A stretch of 26,573 nucleotides of DNA, from contig DASQSZ010000469.1 of assembly GCA_035642125.1 (NCBI GenBank), positions 1 through 26,573 of the forward strand, read 5' to 3'. This document shows, piece after piece, positions 22,199-26,573 of this stretch (position 1 is the first letter of the stretch; every line of letters begins with the position of its first letter). Source of the stretch: CALAED01 sp937891035. GTDB lineage: Bacteria > Actinomycetota > Actinomycetes > Streptosporangiales > Streptosporangiaceae. The translations under genes and the position numbers were made by a program. The notes under the pieces were generated by a model that did no database searches, had not been told where the DNA came from, and saw only the letters and a list, made by a program, of their open reading frames with translations.

Positions 22199-23125
22199 AT
22201 GACTGCCGTTCAAACGGGGGAACGCACGCAGGTGCGGGCGAAGCTGAGAAGGCTCAAAGGGCGCACCGCGTCGCGGGCGGCCGCCATCACGGCCGCCTGC
22301 GCGGTCGCCGTGAGCGTGGCGCAAGCCGGTGCCATGACGCCCGCCAACGCCGTTGCGGGGCTGAACCGGGTATCGGCCGCATCGGTCTTCGATTCGTCCG
22401 TATCGAAGGCCGCGAGCGTGGCCTGTCCGGCCAATCAGGTGGCGGTCGGTGGCGGGGCGACCATCGGCGGCGGGGGCGAAGGGGCCGCGGTCACCCGGTT
22501 CGCGCCGCTGCCGGGCGGGACCGGGTTCGAGGCCAGGGCCTACGAGGACCGGGTCGGCTATGCCGCCAACTGGGCGCTCAGGGTGTACGCGGTCTGCGCC
22601 GACCCGGTGGCCGGTTACGAGATCCACGAGGCCACGAGTGCGCCCGCGTCGCCCAGCTCGGCCAGCGCGTCGGTGTCCTGCACGGCCGGAAAACAGCTTC
22701 TCGGCACGGGGGCCGCGGTCGCACCGGGGCGCGGTCGCGTTATCTTGACCGCCTCCATTCCCGTCGGCGATCCGCCCACAAGCGTCACGGCGAGCGGCGA
22801 GGAGACCGAAGGTGGTTACCCCGATGTCTGGACGGTGACCGCCTGGGCGATCTGCGCCGACCCGGTTCCCGGCCACGCCAAGGTGGTCTCGTCAAGCGGG
22901 CTGGACTCGGCGAGTCCCAAGTCATCGGTGGCGCTGTGCCCGGCGGGCACCACGGCCCACGGAACCGGCGTGCTGATCGCCGGCGGCTCGGGCGAGGTCA
23001 AGTTGGCCGAGGTCATCCCCGGTCCCGGCGTCACCCCGACCCTGACGCGTACGCTCGCCTACGAAGATCAAAACGGATACAACAACGACTGGGAGATACG
23101 GTCTTTCGTGATCTGCGCGACGTGA
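22199..23125 (+). CDS. Secreted protein of three cysteine-paired repeats, unknown
   Basis: A 308-aa exported protein I do not recognise. A basic N-terminus and hydrophobic stretch (about 27-45, AAITAACAVAVSVAQAGA) form a signal peptide, cleavable near Ala45. The mature part is three repeats of about 85 residues. Each opens with a Cys-Pro/Thr-Ala-Gly-type turn ('CPANQ', 'CTAGK', 'CPAGT'), continues with G-rich strands and closes '(Y/W/F)-x-(V/I)-C-A'. The six cysteines pair by position as 76/133, 161/219 and 247/306, which suggests one disulfide per repeat outside the cell. Repeats 1 and 3 share 'AYED..GY.N.W'. GTAAGGAG upstream of ATG 22199 sets the start. It is preceded by 11-bp tandem repeats and followed by a hairpin. 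Confidence 0.8.
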   Translation: MTAVQTGERTQVRAKLRRLKGRTASRAAAITAACAVAVSVAQAGAMTPANAVAGLNRVSAASVFDSSVSKAASVACPANQVAVGGGATIGGGGEGAAVTRFAPLPGGTGFEARAYEDRVGYAANWALRVYAVCADPVAGYEIHEATSAPASPSSASASVSCTAGKQLLGTGAAVAPGRGRVILTASIPVGDPPTSVTASGEETEGGYPDVWTVTAWAICADPVPGHAKVVSSSGLDSASPKSSVALCPAGTTAHGTGVLIAGGSGEVKLAEVIPGPGVTPTLTRTLAYEDQNGYNNDWEIRSFVICAT

Positions 23126-23152
23126 TCCGATGACCTGAGGCGTGCGGGCAGG

Positions 23153-23190
23153 CGCGTGGGGGCGGCGAGCAAGAACGCCGTCCCCACGCG
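23153..23190 (+). terminator. Terminator after the secreted-repeat gene
   Basis: CGCGTGGGGGCGGCG (23153-23167) and CGCCGTCCCCACGCG (23176-23190) pair over 15 bp with one G-U, around an 8-nt loop, 28 nt after the stop codon. It isolates the gene from the SARP gene downstream. Confidence 0.85.
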
Positions 23191-23340
23191 GCTTTCCGTA
23201 CGCGTTCGATCATTCGCCGTGCGCCCCTTCGCCCATGGCGTCGTGTCGAGCGGCGGGAGTCGTTCCAGCAGGACTTGACCGGTATAGCGGTGTGCACCCC
23301 TAATTGGGGATACGCAGCTGACGCGAGTCAAGGTGGGGCC

Positions 23341-26300
23341 ATGGCGGAACTGGGGGCGCTCGACGTCGGAGTGCTCGGGCCGCTCGAGGTGAGGTCCGGA
23401 CCCGCGCGCATCGGCATTCCCGGCCGACGGCTCAAGGCGCTCCTGGGGTTATTCGCGCTGCGCGCCGAGCGGCCGGTTACCGTAGAGCAACTGGTCGACG
23501 CGACATGGGAAGAGGGAAAAGCGCCGCCGACCGCCGCGCGAACGATCCGCAGTCAGGTGGCCCACCTCCGCCGCGCACTGCGCGACCACGACGCGAACGC
23601 GGCGGACGCGCTGCGCCCCCACCCCCCTGGCTACGTACTGGGCATTCCGAAGACCGCGGTGGACGGCTTTCGCTTCGAGTCGATGGTCGCAGCCGGGCGG
23701 GACGCCATCCGGAGCGGCGCTTACACCACCGCCGCCGCCGAACTCGACTGCGCGCTCGCGCTGTGGCGTGGGGATGTTCTTTCGGGATGCGGGCTGTACG
23801 GCTGGGCGCGGGCCGAGGCGACGCGGCTGGCCGAATCACGGCTGACGGCGGCGGAAGACCGGCTCGAGATAGAGGTGCGGCTCGGGGGCTACCGGGCCGC
23901 GGCCAAGGAGCTCGAGTATTTGGTCGCGTGCCATCCGTACCGCGAGCGGGTGTGGGAACTGCTGATGGTCGCGTTGTACGCGGACAGCCGCCGGGCGGAC
24001 GCGCTGGCCGCTTATCAGAAGGTGCGGAAGGTGCTCGGCGACGAGCTCGGCGTGGATCCGGGGCCTCGGCTGACGGAGCTCGAGATGCTGGTGCTCCGGA
24101 ACGGTCCGTTGCCCGATGGGCTGCCGGACCCACCCGCGACGCTCGGCACCGGCGGCGCCGGCACCGGCCGCGCCGGCACCGGCCGCGCCGGCTCGGGCCA
24201 CTCGCCTTCGGGCCACTCGCCTTCCGGTCACCCGCCGCCGCGTAACCAGGGGGGCGGTGATCCGGACGCACCCGTTCGGCCGGCCGGCGGGCCCGCAGGC
24301 CGGGTGCCCGCGCCGGTGACCCGCCTGATCGACAGAGAGATGGAGACCAAGGCCGTGGTCGATCTGGTGGATCGGCATCGGCTGGTGACGCTGTCCGGAT
24401 TCGGCGGCTGCGGGAAGACGCGGCTCGCGATCGCGGTCAGCGACGCGCTCCCCGAACGACGGTTCGGCCGGATCGTGTTCGTCGACCTGACCGCGATCAC
24501 GGACGCGACGACGGTGGCCTCCTCGATCGCGGCCGCCTTCGGCGTACCCTTGCACACCCACCAACCCCTGGCCGACGTCATGGCGCCGCACCTCGCCCGC
24601 GAGACGGCGCTGCTCGTACTCGACAACTGCGAGCATCTCGTCGTGGAGTGCGCAACGCTGGTCGAGGCCCTCCTCACCGCCTGCCCGGCGCTGCACGTTC
24701 TCGCGACGAGCCGGGAGGCGCTGGGCACGGTGGGCGAGCTGGTCTACGCCGTGCCCCCGCTGCCCGTACCCTCGGCGGACGAGGTGTGCGACGCGCAGGA
24801 CCTGGCGGCCTACGCCGGGGTGAAGCTGTTCGCCGAGCGGGCCAACATCTCCGATGTCGCGGCGCTCCCGGCCGCGGACGTGCGGGGCCTCACCACCCTC
24901 TGCGCGGGCCTGGAGGGACTGCCGCTGTCCCTTGAGCTCGCCGCGGCCCGCGCTCGCGTGCTCTCGCTGCCGCAGCTCGCCGAGCTGCTCAGCGACCGAT
25001 TCCGCCTGCTGTCCGCCGGTTCTCGTACCGGGCGGCCCCAGCATCGGAGCCTGCGCGCCTGCGTGGAGTGGAGCCATGACCTCATCGGCCCGGACGAGCA
25101 GGCGCTGTTCCGGGCGCTGTCCGTCTTTCCCGGGACGTTCGATCTGCCCGCGGTCACCGCGCTCGGGGCGGTGCCGCCGGCGGCCGTGCTCGACCTGATC
25201 CACCGCCTCGCGACCAAGTCGCTGATCGCGGTTGAGCATCGGGCACGGAGCACGCGCTATCGCATGCTGGACACGATCCGGCAGTACGCCGCCGAACTCC
25301 TGGCCGCCGACCGAACCGCCCGGACCACTTACCATCGCCGCCACGCCGAGTATTACCGCCGCCTCGCCGTAGAACTCGACGCGGCGCTGCGTGGTCCGCG
25401 GTTGGATCGGGTCCTGGACCGGCTCACCGCCGATCACGACAACATGCGGGCCGCGATGAGCTGGCTGACCGGCGAAGGGGCCGATCCCGCCGGCGCGGTC
25501 CGGCTCGCCGGGGCGCTGTGGCAGTTCTGCTACTTGGGCGGGCATTACCAAGAGGGCCGTGGCTGGCTCACCGCCGCCCTCGACCTGGCCGACGCGGCCG
25601 GGCCGGCCGCCGTTCCCGTGCCCGTCCACGCCGGCGCGGTCGATGGCGCCGCCGCGCTGGCCGCGTACGAATGCGACTATGCCGCGGCCACGGCGCTCGC
25701 CGAGCACGGTCTGACGCTTTATACGCGGCTGGGCGACCGTCGCGGGATGGCCCGGGCGCTCACCCGGCTTGGCTCGGTGTCACGGGAACGCGGCGAGTAC
25801 GAGCGGGCGCTCGAGCGGCACCGCGGCGCGATGGCGCTCTTCGAGGAGGCGGGCGACGACTGGGGCGCCGGGCATTCGCTGCAGCTGCTCGGGTTCGCGT
25901 GCTGGCTGTCCGGCGATGTCGCTGCCGCGCACGATTGGTCGACGCGCGCGCTGAGCGCGCTGACCGCCGTCGGCGACAAAGAGCGGATCGCCTGGACGCT
26001 GGTCGACCTCGGCGCGGTCGCCTGCTACCAGGGCGACCACGGCCTCGCCTTCACTCATGGTGAGGTGGCCCTGCGGCTGTTCCGCGAGGTGAACTTCAAA
26101 GAGGGCATCGCGTGGGCGGAAAACCTCCTCGGCCTTGTGGACGTGCACACAGGCGAGCTGTCTCGGGCGCTCGACCGGCTCGCGACGAGCGCGGCGCTGC
26201 ACACCCGGCTCGGCGACCACTGGCGCCTCGCCTCGGTGACCGAGGTGCTGGCGTACGCCGCCACCTTGCTGGACAGCCCGGCGATCTGCGCCGACCTGCT

Positions 26301-26499
26301 CAGGCTCGCCGAGTCGATCCGTGCGGCCATCGGTGCCCCCGTCCCCGCCTGCGAACGACCCCTGGTGGAACGCACCAGGCGGTGGCTCGGCGCCGGCCCG
26401 CGCCACGCCGCGCCGCCCGGTACCGCGCCGCCCGGCACGGCCGTACGGCTCGACGACCACATCACGGCACTTCAAGCCCGCGCGGCCGCCACCGCATGA
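23341..26499 (+). CDS. AfsR/SARP-family regulator with BTAD, NB-ARC and TPR regions
   Basis: A 1052-aa transcription activator of the large AfsR class. Residues 5-100 are an OmpR-type winged helix ('LGPLEVRSGPARIGIPG..', 'RTIRSQVAHLRRAL'). About 105-250 is the BTAD domain ('FRFESMVAAGRDAI', 'ERVWELLMVALYADSRRADALAAYQ'). A 50-residue linker of glycine pentapeptides follows. About 320-620 is an NB-ARC ATPase with P-loop GFGGCGKT (353-360) and Walker B 'LLVLDNCEH' (Asp428). Then a winged helix ('LHRSLRACVEWSHDLI'-like) leads to helical TPR-type repeats (about 790-1020). It should bind 11-bp direct repeats upstream of targets after nucleotide binding. AAGGTGG four bases before ATG 23341 sets the start. 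Its targets are unknown; the repeats at 22059-22113 are a candidate. Confidence 0.93.
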   Translation: MAELGALDVGVLGPLEVRSGPARIGIPGRRLKALLGLFALRAERPVTVEQLVDATWEEGKAPPTAARTIRSQVAHLRRALRDHDANAADALRPHPPGYVLGIPKTAVDGFRFESMVAAGRDAIRSGAYTTAAAELDCALALWRGDVLSGCGLYGWARAEATRLAESRLTAAEDRLEIEVRLGGYRAAAKELEYLVACHPYRERVWELLMVALYADSRRADALAAYQKVRKVLGDELGVDPGPRLTELEMLVLRNGPLPDGLPDPPATLGTGGAGTGRAGTGRAGSGHSPSGHSPSGHPPPRNQGGGDPDAPVRPAGGPAGRVPAPVTRLIDREMETKAVVDLVDRHRLVTLSGFGGCGKTRLAIAVSDALPERRFGRIVFVDLTAITDATTVASSIAAAFGVPLHTHQPLADVMAPHLARETALLVLDNCEHLVVECATLVEALLTACPALHVLATSREALGTVGELVYAVPPLPVPSADEVCDAQDLAAYAGVKLFAERANISDVAALPAADVRGLTTLCAGLEGLPLSLELAAARARVLSLPQLAELLSDRFRLLSAGSRTGRPQHRSLRACVEWSHDLIGPDEQALFRALSVFPGTFDLPAVTALGAVPPAAVLDLIHRLATKSLIAVEHRARSTRYRMLDTIRQYAAELLAADRTARTTYHRRHAEYYRRLAVELDAALRGPRLDRVLDRLTADHDNMRAAMSWLTGEGADPAGAVRLAGALWQFCYLGGHYQEGRGWLTAALDLADAAGPAAVPVPVHAGAVDGAAALAAYECDYAAATALAEHGLTLYTRLGDRRGMARALTRLGSVSRERGEYERALERHRGAMALFEEAGDDWGAGHSLQLLGFACWLSGDVAAAHDWSTRALSALTAVGDKERIAWTLVDLGAVACYQGDHGLAFTHGEVALRLFREVNFKEGIAWAENLLGLVDVHTGELSRALDRLATSAALHTRLGDHWRLASVTEVLAYAATLLDSPAICADLLRLAESIRAAIGAPVPACERPLVERTRRWLGAGPRHAAPPGTAPPGTAVRLDDHITALQARAAATA
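24145..24239 (+). repeat. Two adjacent 15-bp tandem arrays in the SARP linker
   Basis: Three copies of GGCACCGGC(G/C)GCGCC (24145-24189) encode GTGGA/GTGRA. After a 5-nt bridge, two identical copies of GGGCCACTCGCCTTC and one diverged copy (24195-24239) encode GHSPS-type pentapeptides. Both keep the reading frame. They form a flexible linker between the DNA-binding/BTAD part and the ATPase, and are likely to vary in copy number by slippage. Confidence 0.8.
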
Positions 26500-26573
26500 G
26501 CCCCAAGACCCGGCGGCGGCTCGGCCCGCTCGTTAGGTCGGCGGTTCACCGCAAGCGCGCCCAGCCGCCCGCC
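26496..26573 (+). CDS. Start of a coupled downstream gene (cut by window end)
   Basis: An ATG overlaps the SARP stop codon in the string ATGA. The frame stays open for 26 codons to the end of the window, with a basic N-terminus (MSPKTRRRLGPLVRSAVHRK). The overlap suggests translational coupling to the regulator, but too little is present to name a product or to exclude a chance frame. Confidence 0.35.
   Translation, partial: MSPKTRRRLGPLVRSAVHRKRAQPPA

Noticed and set aside
23836..25707. Minus-strand open frame of 623 codons within the SARP gene
   Set aside because: It has no start signals or domains and is the complement of P-loop and TPR-coding sequence.

Overview
The window is GC-rich DNA from a filamentous actinomycete. 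Coding regions have strongly G/C-biased third positions. The gene set is typical of Actinobacteria: a large AfsR/SARP-type regulator, putative F420-dependent oxidoreductases, a MEDS-domain sensor and NarL-type regulation. I cannot assign a genus from sequence reading alone. There are no rRNA or tRNA genes, CRISPR arrays, insertion sequences or phage genes that I can support. It reads as accessory chromosome rich in small-molecule metabolism.

Left part (1-5,500): a 14-TM MFS exporter, a two-gene unit of a cupin and a dimeric alpha/beta-barrel (ABM-like) protein ending at a strong hairpin, an SDR oxidoreductase, and a large unrecognised membrane protein. A perfect 16-bp terminator hairpin separates these from a convergent second MFS exporter (5,540-6,787).

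Middle (7,300-13,900): a putative F420-binding PPOX-fold protein, a ThDP enzyme of the benzoylformate-decarboxylase family with an altered active site, an LLM-type F420 oxidoreductase, and a tight minus-strand operon of four proteins: SnoaL-ankyrin fusion, muconolactone-isomerase-like, tandem EthD, PhzA/B-like. These folds recur as tailoring or cyclising enzymes in aromatic and polyketide chemistry and in aromatic catabolism. No synthase gene lies in the window, so the substrate is unknown.

Right-centre (14,100-20,500): a compact putative transcription unit made of a 19-bp operator-like palindrome, a 47-codon ORF with a good ribosome site and a hairpin terminator. Then come an orphan NarL-type regulator, a receiver/thioredoxin-fold/thioredoxin-reductase fusion without the CxxC, a fumarylacetoacetate-hydrolase-family enzyme behind its own 19-bp palindrome, a divergent MEDS-STAS protein, and a small membrane protein.

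Right end (20,690-26,573): a processive-type family 2 glycosyltransferase whose N-terminal membrane helix is a separate 40-aa ORF overlapping it by four bases; a secreted protein of three cysteine-paired repeats preceded by 11-bp tandem repeats of the kind SARP regulators bind; and a 1052-aa SARP/NB-ARC/TPR regulator followed by the start of a coupled gene. The most interesting points are the altered ThDP active site, the SnoaL-ankyrin operon, the split glycosyltransferase, the 11-bp repeats and the isolated small gene at 14,251.
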